Positions 1 to 13,058 of a DNA stretch of 64,000 nt are shown one piece after another (within the stretch, counting starts at the first letter, position 1; each line of letters opens with the position of its first letter). This stretch comes from Mytilisepta virgata (Eukaryota > Mollusca > Bivalvia > Mytilida > Mytilidae), in contig CM051516.1 of the NCBI GenBank assembly GCA_028015205.1, forward strand, positions 61,198,230 through 61,262,229, in the 5' to 3' direction. The translations under genes were made by a program, and so were the position numbers. The notes below the pieces were generated by a model. The model saw nothing but the letters and a program-made list of their open reading frames with translations, did no database searches and was not told the origin of the DNA.

Positions 1-1230
1 GCTGTGGTGACTATTTTGTATGGTAGGCGGGGCCATCAGATACAATTCTGGAAGAGGACCACCAAACGACCATTGCTGCTAAGTTTTGTTCCAATTGGCT
101 CAGTGGTTTCAGATATTAAGAAGATGTTAATTTCCCATAGGGTTCTATGTTAAACAATGTTCGGCTCTGGCGTCCGTCTTGGATTACAGGTGGGGAAATT
201 GGATATAATTCTGAAAGAGGACCACCTAAAGACCATTACTGCCAGGTTTTCTTCCAATTGAACCAGTGGTTTCAGACAGGAAGATCTTTAATTAAATTCT
301 CCATAGGGTCCTATATTATACTAGGTTTCAGACAAGAAGATCTTTAAGTAAATTTCTCATAGGGTCTTATGTTAAACTATGTTCAGTCCTGGTGGCCATC
401 TTGGATGATGGGCCGTGTCATCAGATATAATTCTGAAAAAGGATCATTTAAGGACCATTCTTGCCAAGTTTTGTTCCGATTGGCCTAGTGGTTTCAGACA
501 AGAAAATCTTTAATTAAATTCTCCATAGGGTCCTATGTTAAACTATGTTTGGCTCTGGTGGCCATCTTGGATGACGGCCCGTCATTGGATATAATTCTGA
601 AAGAGGACCACCTAAGGACCATTGCTGCTAAAATTTAGTCCAATTGGCCAAGTGGTTTCAAGCCGGAGGCAAGAACATCTTTAAGTAAATTTCCAATAGG
701 GTCCTATGTTAAACTGTGGCCATCTTGGATGACAGTCGAGGTTATTGGACATTTTTCTAAAAGAGGACCACCTAAGGACCATTATTGCTAAGTTTTGTTC
801 CAATTGGCCAAGTGGTTTCAGTCAAGAAGGTCTTTACGTAAATTTCCCAAAGTGTCCTATGTTACACTATGTTCGGCTTTGGCGGCAATCTAGGATGCAG
901 GGCCGGATCATCGGATATAATTCTGAAAGAGAACCACCTAAGGACCATTGCTGCTAAGTTTTGTTCTAATTGGCTCAGTGGTTTCAGAGAAGATCTTTAA
1001 CGGAAATTTTACTACGACGACGATGACGACGGACGCCAAGTGATGGCAATTGCTCACATAGCCCTTTGGGCCAAGTGAGCTAATAAAGGATCATCTAAGG
1101 ACCACTGCTGCCAATTTTGGTTCCAATTGGCTTACTGATTTCAAGTTTAAAATAAAGACAGATGGACGACAGACCCCAATTGATGGCAATAGCTCACATA
1201 GACCTTTGCACAGGGGAGCTAAAAATGAAT
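1..1230 (-). repeat. Tandem repeat of ~165-bp units, bivalve hairpin-headed element (family A)
   Basis: About six diverged units share the phrases GGATATAATTCTGAAAGAGG, CCAATTGG and AGGGTCCTATGTTAAACTATG. The units recur near 197, 421, 587, 751 and 914, so the period is roughly 165 bp. The same units occur in the opposite orientation at 30.7-31.2 and 52.0-53.0 kb. Two head hairpins lie at the right end (1052-1082 and about 1187-1221), which implies a minus-strand orientation. Several copies carry different indels. No coding potential is seen. This resembles the tandem-core pearl/Helitron-like elements of bivalves, but the assignment is an inference. Confidence 0.75.
1052..1082 (-). repeat. 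Head hairpin of family A element
   Basis: Read on the minus strand, AGCTCACTTGGCCC is followed by the loop AAA and then GGGCTATGTGAGC. The arms pair apart from a wobble and a small bulge. Next comes the phrase GCCATCACTTGGCGTCCGTC seen at other element heads in this window. Confidence 0.6.
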
Positions 1231-3592
1231 GATGTAACAGTCTTAAATAATTGAAATCGTCTTTTGTAATTCATTAGCGTGTAAACAAATTTTAAAGCAC
1301 TGATGGATGACCGAAACACATTTAAAGCATGAAGGCAGTAGGTCAACGCCTTTACACACCTATGATCCTACTGAAAGAAGCAATCCCTTCTTATAATATT
1401 ACATCTGAAAAATAGGAAGATTTTGGCCACAATTGAAATTTACTACTTTTGGTACAACATTTTATCCGTGGGCCCTTATTTTCAAAATCAAAATCCTAAA
1501 ACTTTATTTCACCTGTAAATTCATATGACAATACTATGCAAGGTTAAATGCAGAAAAGTCTAGGTCACAAGCTTAAATGCACATTTTTTTTTATAAATTC
1601 GACTACCTGCGAACACTAATGTTTGCAATTGATCTACAGATGGTATGCAATCATTATAAAAGAAATAACGCCCCTAATCGCAACAACAGAAGATACATGT
1701 AAGAAGTTGACAGACGACCGAATGGAAAATCTTAACGTGTCACGTACGAACAGTTAAAGTTATAGTAGCTACGATTTAAAAAAAAAATTAAATGTTTTAT
1801 AGAAAATAATAAAACAATCCTTCAAAATGGTCTTGAGAAATTTTTTGTGTAAACAAATCACCGATGGACTACCATTAAACAAACCCTGTTTGAATTTTTG
1901 TCGGTGCGACAAAAAATCAATCTAATTCCCGCCCCTATTCATATGACCTCAACATGACCTCTTACCGTGGAAATCGTGCGCTTGCGTATAGCGAAAGTTG
2001 CGGAAGAAAATGTCTACACAAAGTAAATAGTAGTAGTCGACCAAGATCATTTACTGTTTCTGCTAAAAAAGAAATTGCAAAGTGGTTTTTGCAAGGCCTA
2101 CGAAACTTAAACTTCATCGGTTGAATCATCACGTGTTTTGATATTCACGATTTCGCAAAATAGCTCCTCAATGTTATTGTTTTACAGTAACTAAAGCTTT
2201 TTACGCTAATTTTCTCAAAATAAATGTGTGGAGATTGTAATAAAAATTAATAAAATAAATTTGAAATGCATTACAATGTTTACGTTCTCACTTCTTGGAA
2301 TTAGATTATTTTGGGCAACAAATATGAAGCTCGGTCATTTCCGTTAAGACTTACCGATTGCATAAATAATCAGCCTCACTTCTAAAGACGATGCGAAATG
2401 TTCTTGGAAATTAGTGTAATTACCCGGAAGAGGGGGGAGGGGTAACTCTCTGGATTGTTGACGAGGATGTGCGGAAATGGCCTAAGAAAAATTACCCGAG
2501 CAAATACTAGAATACATGTTAATAATATACAAAAAAAATAATTTAGACGAAAATACCTATACCCGCAAAACAGCCATATCGACATAGCACACCCGGACTT
2601 ATACTGATGTTTATGCACAAACATCTGAGGAATTGAATAGCACCGTCAATTTACAACCCGAATATATATTAGTTTTTCAAAACACACCTCGAATTAATAC
2701 CAACAATCATGAAAAACCACACTCCCGGGTTATTACATTAATTGAAAACCCTTGACCTATAAATATACATGAATTAATGTCTTTGGGTTTCAAAATAACA
2801 GTTTTCCGAGATACTTTGAAATCACAATTTTCATAATATTGTATTTTGAACAACCTTCCAATCCTCAATGCATTCAATTACATTCGGCATGATTAACTCG
2901 ATCGTAACTAAATCTTAAATAAAATGAACATACCTCTCAACTTAAATGAGTTCTGTGTAATCTTTCGTCAATTAATTATGGTTTTTCTATCGATCAGACA
3001 CGGTTCCATGTAATAACGTGACCATGAACAATTAAAACCACATGATTGGTTATCGTTGACCACACCCATTATGTCCATCAATTCATCATACACGTGCATA
3101 TATTTGAGCGGTTTAACCCCCTTACTTATGAATAAAAGAGAATTATCAAACCTCTAATTGATCAAATGGAAAGTAAGCATTAACATGATGATATGAGGAG
3201 TATGTCCCGAAGTTTATTGTTCCCCTCGTCACCATGCAGCTGTTTTCCTTTGAGAATAATAAATTTGTTACTATCCTCCTAACCCTTTAACAGTTATATA
3301 TACTTTTTAAATATTTCGTCCTGAAATAAACTTTTTCGTGCACAAATATGGCATCGTATATGTCGTCAAACGATATAGTACAGGGTATATCCACTTTTAT
3401 GCCGTGTCTACATATTTTTACGTAAACGTGAATTGGGTATGCTTTGAAGACAAAAAGTATCTTTTCCACAGGAAAAAGTTGTGTACAATAACAATCTTGT
3501 ACTGCACTGTAATACATATTTACATAGGCCGCGCCGTGTTGATTTTTGAATGACGCGACGGTTGCCGATATGTCTGTGAAACATTCGTTTTA
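1231..3592. other. AT-rich stretch without a gene
   Basis: No supported coding region or RNA gene is seen. The stretch at about 1480-1560 (TTTTCAAAATCAAAATCC ... TGACAATACT ... TTAAATGCAGAAAA) resembles 8825-8905 and may be a decayed dispersed repeat. The short open frames lack recognisable protein character. Confidence 0.5.
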
Positions 3593-4075
3593 TTAATTAT
3601 ACCCCCGCAAACGAAGTTTGGAAGTATATAGGTTTCAGTCTGTCCGTCCGTCCGCCCGTCTGTCCGAAATAACGTTGTCCGCAACTCCTCCTACATTTCT
3701 TGCATGATTCTCATGAAACTTTATGGAGTGTTAGATCACTATATGGAGATGTGCACATTGTCAGGAATTTCTGTTTGGACAAGAGATGTAAAAGATATGG
3801 CTGTTTGGACTTATGCAATTTTTAACAAAACTTATTTACATGTGTCGTCCGCAACATCTCCTATATTACATGTACTTTGATGATTCTCATGAAACTTTAT
3901 GGAGTGTTAGATCACATTATAGAGATATACACATTGTCAGGATTTTCTGTTTGGGCGAGTACTTTGAAAAATATGATGATTTGAACTTTGTGTAGGCTTC
4001 AAAACAGACATGTTGCTGAAAGGGGGGGGGGGGGGGGGGTATTAGTCCCTTTCAGGACAGTTCTAGTTTTTCTTT
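3593..4075 (+). repeat. Dispersed hairpin-headed repeat with GTCCGTCC run and two internal ~135-bp units
   Basis: It opens with TATACCCCCGCAAACGAAG, in which GCAAAC and GTTTG can pair around a GAA loop, followed by GTCTGTCCGTCCGTCCG. Two units follow, both containing GATTCTCATGAAACTTTATG (at about 3710 and 3881), GGAGTGTTAGATCA and CACATTGTCAGGA. The end is TATTAGTCCCTTTCAGGACA, a short inverted repeat. A related head is found on the minus strand at 44.7 kb. The open frames inside are not credible genes. Confidence 0.7.
4022..4039 (+). repeat. Poly-G run (18 G)
   Basis: An uninterrupted run of 18 G lies near the 3' end of the preceding repeat. Similar runs occur at 8567-8581, 10775-10790 and 58911-58922. 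Assembly length errors are likely at such sites. Confidence 0.9.
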
Positions 4076-4079
4076 AGTA

Positions 4080-7000
4080 AATGATTATTTATATAATTTG
4101 GCAGTGTAAATTGATTTTAACAATAGTTAAATTCCAAATAAGCTCTTAAAAGGAAGCCCCATATTATTCATAGGAGAAATGAAATATGTATTGCAAATCA
4201 ATATCGGATACATAGGACAACCCAAAAGAGCAAAGGGCTAGGTCTTTATATTCTTATTTTATGAAATAATCGAATATGAAGTCCCATTCCAGGTGTAAAT
4301 TACTTCAACTCCGATGCTGGCGCAGATAAAAAGTTTCGAAAATTAAGACGTGACACTTTTTTGGCCCCTTTAAATCTCTAAAAGATAGAGGTATTTAAGA
4401 GATAGTCAAAATATGTATCTAAATGACGTTTATTCCATTTCAATCAAGAAAACCAAAAATCAGTTGAAAATTTTAAAATGTACCCCAAAATTATATAAAA
4501 AAAACTTTATCCCCCCCCCCAAAAAAAACCAAAAAAACGGGAGAGTCCAGATTTACTAAAATCATTCGTATATGGTGATCATTGTGGTAAAAAATTTTAA
4601 GGATTTGTTTAATACATGTAGAACAAAAGTAAATGAGCGGAAAATTAACTGTCTACGGAAGCCGACACCGACGACAACGGCACTACCATACCATAATACG
4701 TCTGCACATATTTTTCTACACCAGGGTTAACACGTCGGGCTTAGTAGTGCATGGACATTACATGCACATTGTCCACAGATGGAATGATATGCACATTTCT
4801 CTTTTGGATTTTTTGTTATTTTTTGTTTATCATACTGACGTAGTATATCTAAATATAAATAATCACTTATTAAACTGTAGCCTCTACGACTTACGGCTCG
4901 GGATTTTTGCCCTATCGCAACTGGTCATGTATTTAAGCAACTCATTTCAAAACACAAAGAAACAGTTATTAATAAAATAAGGAAATATTAGATTTGGCCA
5001 CTGTAACTGAGTTTCTGTGGAATGAAAAACTAACAAGAAAATAGTCAAATAGTATATTTGAGAATAAATAAATATCAGAATTTTTATTTTATGTATAAGC
5101 TAGACGTAAATTAAAATATGCCAAAATATCAAATTATAATGTATTTTTTTCTGATGTGACATGAAAACGAATAGATGTGGGGTTTGTGTCAGCATCCCAT
5201 GCCTAATTTAATGTCTTTAACACTCCAAAGAGGCAACATAACGGATCTATGAGGGTTTCTCTTAAACAGGCGTTGTAAACATTCATGATACATAATTTCC
5301 GAGATATTGAAAGTCTGCTTGAATATTTTGGGAAACTGTCAATTTTCTTAACATTTTAAACAGCTACTTTCTTAATAATCCCTAGATATTGTATCATTGT
5401 TGAAGGTAGAAAATCTGAGGAATCAAACATTGTGCCATCTGTCAAGCCTGCGGGTTGTACACGGTCTTAGTGCATTATATTTGTGTGTTGTCTCTTAGTT
5501 GTGCTTCTGGTATTTGGTTAAACTAAATAAAATATGTTCCTTGTGTTGTTGTTGTTTGTATTTCGCCTTGTCTTTGGAATTCGGTAATATTTTATTGTTG
5601 GTGTAGTAATTCGTTTGATTAAACATGAAAATATCCCAATGTGACGTCACAAACAGTATAATCATCAACATTATAAATAACAAGAAAAGTGCATGGCCGA
5701 AAAAAAAGACAAAGTTTAGTGGATAAGATATTTTTATTCGTTTATCATATTTTGATGTTACTAATTCAAAAATTAAAATTCTTTAATGTCAATGAAGACG
5801 CCCCAAAGGACAGTTCAATCAATAACAATTTAGATACAATGATTATAATTGATTACGATAATTTTATTTCTTACCAATCTTCAGTTATGTCAGTTTAGAT
5901 CGTATTAAATCCACTTAAATTTGGAAGAATATAAGCCTCAATATGCAATAAGATGTTTTTTTCTGGTATCTTCCATAATTATTTTCGTATCAGAAAGTAA
6001 CCACAATTTTCGTTAATCATGATACAATAAAAGATCCGACGCGGGACATTTTAGCTCATTGATAAGACCATTTAGCGGAAAAAATTAACCTTTAGCGGTA
6101 ATTTTGTGGAATTTAAAATACTATGTGGACATTTTATTGGGAAAGTTTGGTAATGGTCTGGGTCTTTCAGCTGTAAAAATGTTCAATTTTTTTAGTCTGT
6201 ATGTTGGTCATTAGGAGCACCCTGTGTGTTTCTAACTGTGTCTTGGGCAAAGCTGGATATGTGTTTGCTCTTTTAATTCTACACAGAGGCTTTGGAACAT
6301 TTTTCAGGTCGTTTGGTTGCAGCGCCTCCTCTTACTGATCTTGTAATGCGCGTCAAATAATTTTGGAGGGTTTTTGGGTAATAGTCATTACTCTTCTCAC
6401 TATTGACAATATTTTTGCTTACTATACATTGTATGTAACAAAATAATAAAAAATGGCTGTAAAATGTTCCGCTAAAATGTCCTGCGTCCAAAAAAAGTCG
6501 AATCCAGCATCAAGCCCTCAAGAAAATATAATGGGAAATGATTTTCTTCGACCTCGTTCAAATTGGTAAAAATGTTCACTACAAACACATCAAATGTTCA
6601 CGACTTTGTTTTTGTTAATATAATTTAGTAAAACTATGCAGCTCGCATTAAGTCTGATATGTTGAACTATTTATTTCTTCCTGTTACATATATTAACACA
6701 CATTTGAAGATTAAATATGAAAATGAAAAAATATGGAGTTCTGAACTAATTTTCAATCTCTTTCATATTTTTTTTTTAAATTACTTTGCATATTGTAGAC
6801 ACTTGACAATAACCAAGTTACTGTGATTAGGAACATAATGTGATTTGTACCGGAAATGTAATTTGATAACTATCAATAATGAAGTGTGACTAAAGATTTG
6901 TATTCATCTCAGTTTTATATGCGTTTATCAATAGAATAATTACAATATAAGGATTTTTATTGTTTAACATCTTCCAGCTAATTCGCAATTTGAAACTACT

Positions 7001-9090
7001 GTAAATAGGATAATAACGATCGTCACCATAGCAGCATGGGTCAACCGGGAATGTGAACCTTGACATTATTTTACTTCCCAATCTGACAGACATGAAACAT
7101 TGCACGACGTGATTATAATTTGACACGCATTTAAATTCCTTCGACATGTCAATGGTCAAGTGGTCATGAAAAAAGTATAAATATATCTTTACAACAATGT
7201 AGTTTCTTTTAAGGCATCGTTCAGAAAGTTGAACTAAATATTCTCGATGTGAAAAAGTCTAATTCCTATCAATATATATATATATTGTTGTAAATGTAAT
7301 ATTTTTTTTTGCACTGAATTCGGCATTTAAAATTTAAAATGTAATATTTTAAAGCAAAATTACCTAATAGCTCAGAAAGTGAATTAATTCATTTTCCTTT
7401 TATTTTTACAACTTGTTCACTTCAGTTCCTATATGTATAAATTTTTTTTAAATCACACGGAACGAAAATATTAGTTAATACAGTATATACTTTTGACGAT
7501 AAAACACTCATTCAATGCCCTCAATTAGGGGTGAAAGTAGAAGGAGACGAAACTTTCATAGATAGGCTCATAACCTTATCGTTTTTTTTTCTTCTAATTA
7601 TTCTCATATTTATTTTTTTAGTAGTATTTGTTTGCTATATTACCGTGATACTGTTCTCACGAAATCTCCGTTTTAATGAGATTCCTTACTTTCTCTTCTC
7701 CTTCGAATCTATTCTTTTGCCGATATTGCTATTCATTATAAAATAAAATATTCATTTGTATTTAACTCTTCCTGTGTATCTATTCACTCGGACCTTAGAA
7801 ACCGTAGTTTGGAGAACGTTTACTGACAAACTCAAATGTCTGTCAATGAAATTGAATTATAATATATCGCCTCACATCATGTAATGTTGTGTTACATTTA
7901 CGTATGTAATGAAGATTGATATAGACTCCTTTGATGAACATTAAAAACAAAACCCGACCTGCTGAGTTTTGAAGAAACATCTTTCACGTTTAATTCATAT
8001 TGATTATGTGCTTAGAACAACTTTTTTCCCCTACCAATTAAATAGAAATTGAAACGAAATAAATAAAAATTATAACTATGGAAATTACTAAATGAAAATC
8101 TAATTAAAATTATACTGTAAGAGAGAGAGAGAGAAAAATAATTTCTCCTCTTTTTTCTTATGCTCAGTAATTTCTCGATTACACCTAACCTTTCATATAT
8201 ATTATATTTCTTTATTTGAAATGCATGTTTATACCCCTAGGGGTTGATAACAAACAAAATGAACATAATAAACAAAGTAGAATAAAGTCACACCAATCTA
8301 GCATACACAAACTTGTACAAAATCTACGCAGTTGTAGAGTCCACTTTCCTAAGTTCGAGAGATTTTTTTTATAAATGGAACTGCAAACTGCAGAAGTTGA
8401 TAAGTTTATATCTGATAATTTGGTTAAAACAATCCTTGTCTAAAAGTATTATATAATACGTAGGAGTAAATCCAAAGTCAAATCTGTTTTTTTTTTAATT
8501 TCTAGACTATTGTTGCATGATGAGATTTTGTGTATGGTTTATTTGTTACTTGTATGTGTGTGGGGTGGGGGGGGGGGGGGGAGGGTGATAGGTGGATGTA
8601 TATAAATGTTTAATGTCTAGTGATAGTTATTAAATGTACATATATATCAGGGCCAGAACATATTGATATGATATAAAGCCTGTTTTATACTAGACCGACA
8701 CACTGACTCAGATTTTTAACTTAATTATTAGCTCATGAGGTAGCTATCCCCGTACTCCACGCATTTTGTGTTCTATTTTTCCGCTTCCACAATCATGCTA
8801 ATGTTTGAATACAGACCGCTAGTTTTGAAAATCAAAATTCCAAATTCTTGCTACGCATTTACATACATTGTGTGACAATACTGTACAGAAATTAAATGCA
8901 GAAAATGAAAAATGAAAGAGGAGTTTAGACCACTACTTTAAATTCACAAAGCATTATTCCCAAATATTCTTCGAAAATACGCGGATAAGAAAGAAAAAAA
9001 ACTGAAATGTTAAGTAGTGCATGGTATGTGAGGCTTCATGTTTAAATAAACATAAAAAATATGCATTAAACCAACGCCTATATGATAAAA
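4080..9090. other. 5-kb AT-rich stretch without a supportable gene
   Basis: I see no exon-like coding pattern on either strand. Small features are an (AT)n run near 7268-7284, a (GA)n run near 8120-8135 and a 15-G run at 8567-8581. Open frames here (for example 4633-4980) lack domain character and are taken as chance. Confidence 0.5.
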
Positions 9091-9239
9091 TGTGTTAAAA
9101 CCTCGGGGGGTAACTCAATGATATTTTGATACGGGACGTGTGGCAAATTCGGGTCAAGATTTTACAAAACCGGCGGAGATTTCGGGTCGGGATTTGTTGA
9201 CACTGTGGAGAATTCCAATGCCACATACTCGAGTTTCCC

Positions 9240-9470
9240 CCTACTCAGTTCCCCCCAGGAAAAAATGGGTATATACTGAGTATTCCCCCGGCAAAATGGA
9301 TATATACTGAGTTTCCCCCCGGATAAATTGGTATATACTGAGTTTTTCTCTCGGAAAATCGAGTATATACTACTTCCTCCTTGAAATTGATGGTAGGATA
9401 AATTAGTATATACTAGATTTCCCCCCAGACCGAATCAATACTAGACTTTCCCCCTTGTACTATATACTAA
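9240..9470 (+). repeat. Short tandem repeat of GTATATACTGAGTTTCCCCC type
   Basis: Five to six diverged units of about 40 bp have the core GGTATATACTGAGTTTCCCC. An inverted set lies near 10735-10880. Confidence 0.7.
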
Positions 9471-10002
9471 AAAAAGCAATGCTATGCTTTTTAACAAAAT
9501 TGAATATTTGAGCATAGTTTAACACAAAGGACAAGTTGGTCATGATTTTATTTTTACATTGGACCACCATTTCCACATAAAGAACCAAGTGTTATTACTT
9601 TGGTGCCGATTGGAAATTCAAAATGTCTTCCGGCCGATGTCAAAGTTTATATTGAAACCCTATGGGAAATGATATTTTCGTCTTCTTTTTGGGAACCACT
9701 GAACAGAATTTGACCAATCTTGGCAGAGATCTTCCCTCATCCCTATGCAGTCCTTCATAAGTGTCACTTTAGTACCAATCAGAAATTCAAAATGGCGCCA
9801 GCCATGGTCAAAGTTTACATTGAAACCCAATGGAAAAAGATATTTTTGTCTTCTTTTGGAGAACTACTTATCAGAATTTGAACAAACTTTGTAGAGGTCT
9901 TTCTTATTAGGTCATTCATAAGTGTTGCTACTTTTGTACCAATTTCAAACTGGCCGAAAGTCCGAGGTCAAAATTTGCATAAAAGCGTCAGGTAAGCGAT
10001 TC

Positions 10003-10018
10003 AGGCTCCTGGGAGCCT
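10003..10018. repeat. 16-bp palindrome at a repeat 3' end
   Basis: AGGCTCCTGGGAGCCT is nearly self-complementary. It follows GTAAGCGATTC, like the 3' ends at 30058-30073 (AGGCTCTTAAGAGCCT) and 30680-30695 (AGGCTCTTGAGAGCCT). Confidence 0.7.
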
Positions 10019-10148
10019 CAAGTTTTTCCATAGAAAAAAGAACCACAATCCCTTCTGTTAGTGGATTATCATTATGACATCGTAACATGAACGAGAAGAC
10101 CCTAATAGGTATCACGACCACAAAATTGGTTTTAGGAAGGCTTTTAAT

Positions 10149-10180
10149 TAGGACCCCGCTGACTATCGGTGGAGGTCCTA
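10149..10180 (+). repeat. Head hairpin followed by GTCCGTCCGTC
   Basis: TAGGACC and GGTCCTA pair around an inner CCGC/GGTGG step. GTCCGTCCGTC follows about 15 bp later. This is the same architecture as the other heads but with a different stem sequence. Confidence 0.55.
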
Positions 10181-10774
10181 TAGAAATCAGCTTGTCCGTC
10201 CGTCACAATTAGTTTCCATATCTCTTGGAGTTTAGTGATGAAACTTGGCATGATTTTTCTCCACTACTAGAGGTTGTGATGCGTACAAGGTAGAAAACCA
10301 TACGTTGTAGGTCACGGTCAAAACTATTCCATTAAACCGTGTCACCTACCAGATGCATGTATCCGTCCGTCATAAATAATTTCTGTTCCATAACCTGAAA
10401 CTTTTCACGAATGGTAAATGTAAAATCATGGTCAAAAACTAAAATCGCGACGGTCACACCCCCCCCACACACACACACACAGAGACCAGTAACGGCAGAC
10501 ATACTACCAGGTTTAACTATACAAAGGTCTTAAAATTCTCTTTTTGTTCTTAGTCGTCTGATATTTCTTTATTGGATTTTTTTCTTCTTCAAATAACAGG
10601 TTACACATTCAGCGCTCAGTGGCCTCAGGCAATATTTTATTTGCTAAAATGTAGGATAAATCTGCTCAAATGTCGTTCACCGATATTATCACATGTACAT
10701 TTTATTTTTTAATAAGGTGGAAAAATTTGTATGGGGGGAAATGAGTATGTGTATACGCCTACCAGGTTTTCCGT

Positions 10775-10790
10775 GGGGGGGGGGGGGGGG
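10775..10790 (+). repeat. Poly-G run (16 G)
   Basis: Sixteen uninterrupted G lie inside the right inverted flank. Confidence 0.85.
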
Positions 10791-11170
10791 AATTGGGTAT
10801 ATACTCATTTTTGCCCGGGGCTAAATCTGAGTATATACCCATTTTCCGTGTTGAAATTCTAGTATGGGGAAAACTAGGATGTAACACCGGTCAGGATTTA
10901 AAAAATTTCTGCAGATTTTTATAACGCACTGAGGAGAATTCAGGTTGACTTTACACAATGTTAAATGTATAAATATGTCTCATTATGAGAACTGCCTTTT
11001 TTATTTTTTTTTATAATTTCGGGTGTGTAATTTTAGGTTTCCTGGATATTTTCGGGTCACAAATTCGATATAACGTGGATAATTTCGAGCATGGGTTTCG
11101 AGTTCACCGACACAGCCTCGTCATAAAATGGTCAAGTTACCCCCGCCCCGCGAGGTTAAAGTATTCAATG

Positions 11171-13027
11171 AAAATATTATATGGTGCATGAGGTTTGATT
11201 TTTGGGCCCTTTTTAAATATAACTAGTCGTATATAATAATCTCCATAAGAAAGATTATTTTTTTTAGAACAAAAGACAATTTAAACCCCATTGTTTACGC
11301 CAATAAATTGACAAAGTTTGGTCTGGTTTATACTTGAAAGTACCTGTTCATTATAAAAAAAAGATTTTTTTTCTCGTTTTATATATCAATCTCGTGCTTT
11401 GACACTTCGTCACACTGTTATTTATTTATCCATGACAGAGTGTTAACATTCGAACTATACGTTTCTTCAATTTTTAAATATAGTGAAAATGCACACATTT
11501 TAAATGTTGGGGGAAAATAAACGTTTTCTGAAAACCGAAATGACACATTATTGTCTGTTGTGGTAATTTTCTTAATTTACAATACAAATAAAAATACCAG
11601 CATAGTTCAACATATCGAAGAATAATGAAGAATTGAAGCCGGGAATGAAATCACATATCACTGCATGCCATCTTTTAATATTCACAAACCACGTTTTTCA
11701 ATTGGAGATACCATATGGGCTAGTTTGGGCATAACTCCCATTTAGATACAATTAATTCCATTAACCTTGAAGGTATCGATCGTTTTGAATGAAAGATGCT
11801 TAAATTATGACCCATGAAAGAAAATAACGGGATGCGCCGTCCTTCGGTAGCAGATCTGTTATAATTTAAATTGACCGTTGATAATCGGATGTAGTTATGT
11901 CATTTCATGAAAAATGCAAAATCTGTATTTATATACTAGGAGTGAAAGTGTGGCATGTAATATAATTATACGGCGAATTTCTACGAGTGTTGGTTGTATA
12001 AAGTTAGTTATTTCCATTTTCCATTACCCCCGATCAAGAAAATATGAATACGGTGAGTATTTTTACTATTATAACGAGGTCAATTTTAATGTGTGATGAG
12101 GGTTTCCCTACCGATCTAATTTTTTTCCTCCTCTTCATTTTTATTGACTTTTTGGTAAAAGCCCCGTTAAAATACTAAAATTCCTTACATAAAATAAACA
12201 TTTTTAAAAGAAAAATAACCTACCTATTTTTTTAAAATAAAAATGATACCCTTACGGCATGCGTGTCCAAGATTTTTCAGACGGCTTGAAGTTCGCTAAA
12301 GCACATCGTGGAAATTTTTGAAACCTTTTGAGAATAAAAACGTATCAAGTCTTCATGATTTGGCTTTACACTTTTGGTCATTTTGGTATTTTTTAATTTG
12401 CCCTTCAACTTTTTGGATAAGTCATTTGGGTTTACATTTGAGCACAACTGATGAGTCGTAAATCGACGAAATGTGCACATCTTGTGAATAAAAATTGGTA
12501 TCAAATAATTTATTGTAACCTACTGAAATACGACTGACGCATAACAATTTGATTTACTATTCTTTGTAGTGATTTCTAGCTACGGTGGATTCATTTATTT
12601 TCGTGGTAAAGGGGGTTCACCGTAAAAGGAAAAACGAGGATTTTTTGCGAGATTTAAATTCGTGGATTGTTAATTCATAATCCTTTTTATGGAATATTTC
12701 ATTTTATGGATCAGCAACTCATAATTGCATGGTAAAGTGTTGAGTTTTCAAGCCAAAAGAAGACTATTAAATTCCTTATTTGTAAGTAAAGGTTCTACGT
12801 GTTTACTACTTAATTACAATTCTTTGAGGTAATAATAAATTTAGAAGATCAGTTTAGGGAATTAAGAGAATTTGAAATATTATACCCCAAGTCTTTAAGT
12901 GCGGCTATACTGCATTCGTCCGTCCACAAACACTTTTTGTCACATTTTTTCTCAGCTTCTACTGGGCAGAATGATTTCACAATTGGTATGTAGCTTTGTC
13001 ACTATGAGTTGTACGTTGTCTCCTATT
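11171..13027. other. AT-rich stretch without a gene
   Basis: No coding region is supported. About 12590-12700 contains TTTTCGTGGTAAAGGGGG and TTCGTGGATTGTTAATTC, which look like a decayed dispersed repeat, but its borders cannot be set. Confidence 0.45.
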
Positions 13028-13058
13028 TATGCCCAGCCAGGAATGTGGCTAGGGCATA
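13028..13058 (+). repeat. Head hairpin of the 146-bp satellite element
   Basis: TATGCCCAGCCA, loop GGAATG, then TGGCTAGGGCATA: twelve paired positions with one bulged A. GTACGTCCGTCCG follows at about 13072. This places the satellite array in the same hairpin-headed architecture as the other repeats. Confidence 0.65.

Larger units (their letters stand above)
9092..11170. repeat. Segment flanked by long imperfect inverted repeats (possible foldback element)
   Basis: The left edge reads TTAAAACCTCGGGGGGTAAC. The reverse complement of the right edge (about 11160) reads TTTAACCTCGCGGGGCGGGGGTAAC (quoted in two parts: TTTAACCTCGCGGGG then CGGGGGTAAC). Inside each edge lie phrases such as ATTCGGGTC and then GTATATACT repeats (left about 9240-9470, right about 10735-10880) in opposite orientation. 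The central part holds two ~170-bp units (9600-9950), a palindrome at 10003-10018 and a second hairpin-headed piece at 10149. No target-site duplication was identified, so the boundaries are approximate. Confidence 0.5.

Noticed and set aside
4633..4980. 115-codon plus-strand open frame
   Set aside because: The composition looks random (His/Tyr/Leu-rich from AT-rich DNA). There is no domain, no good splice context and no conservation cue.
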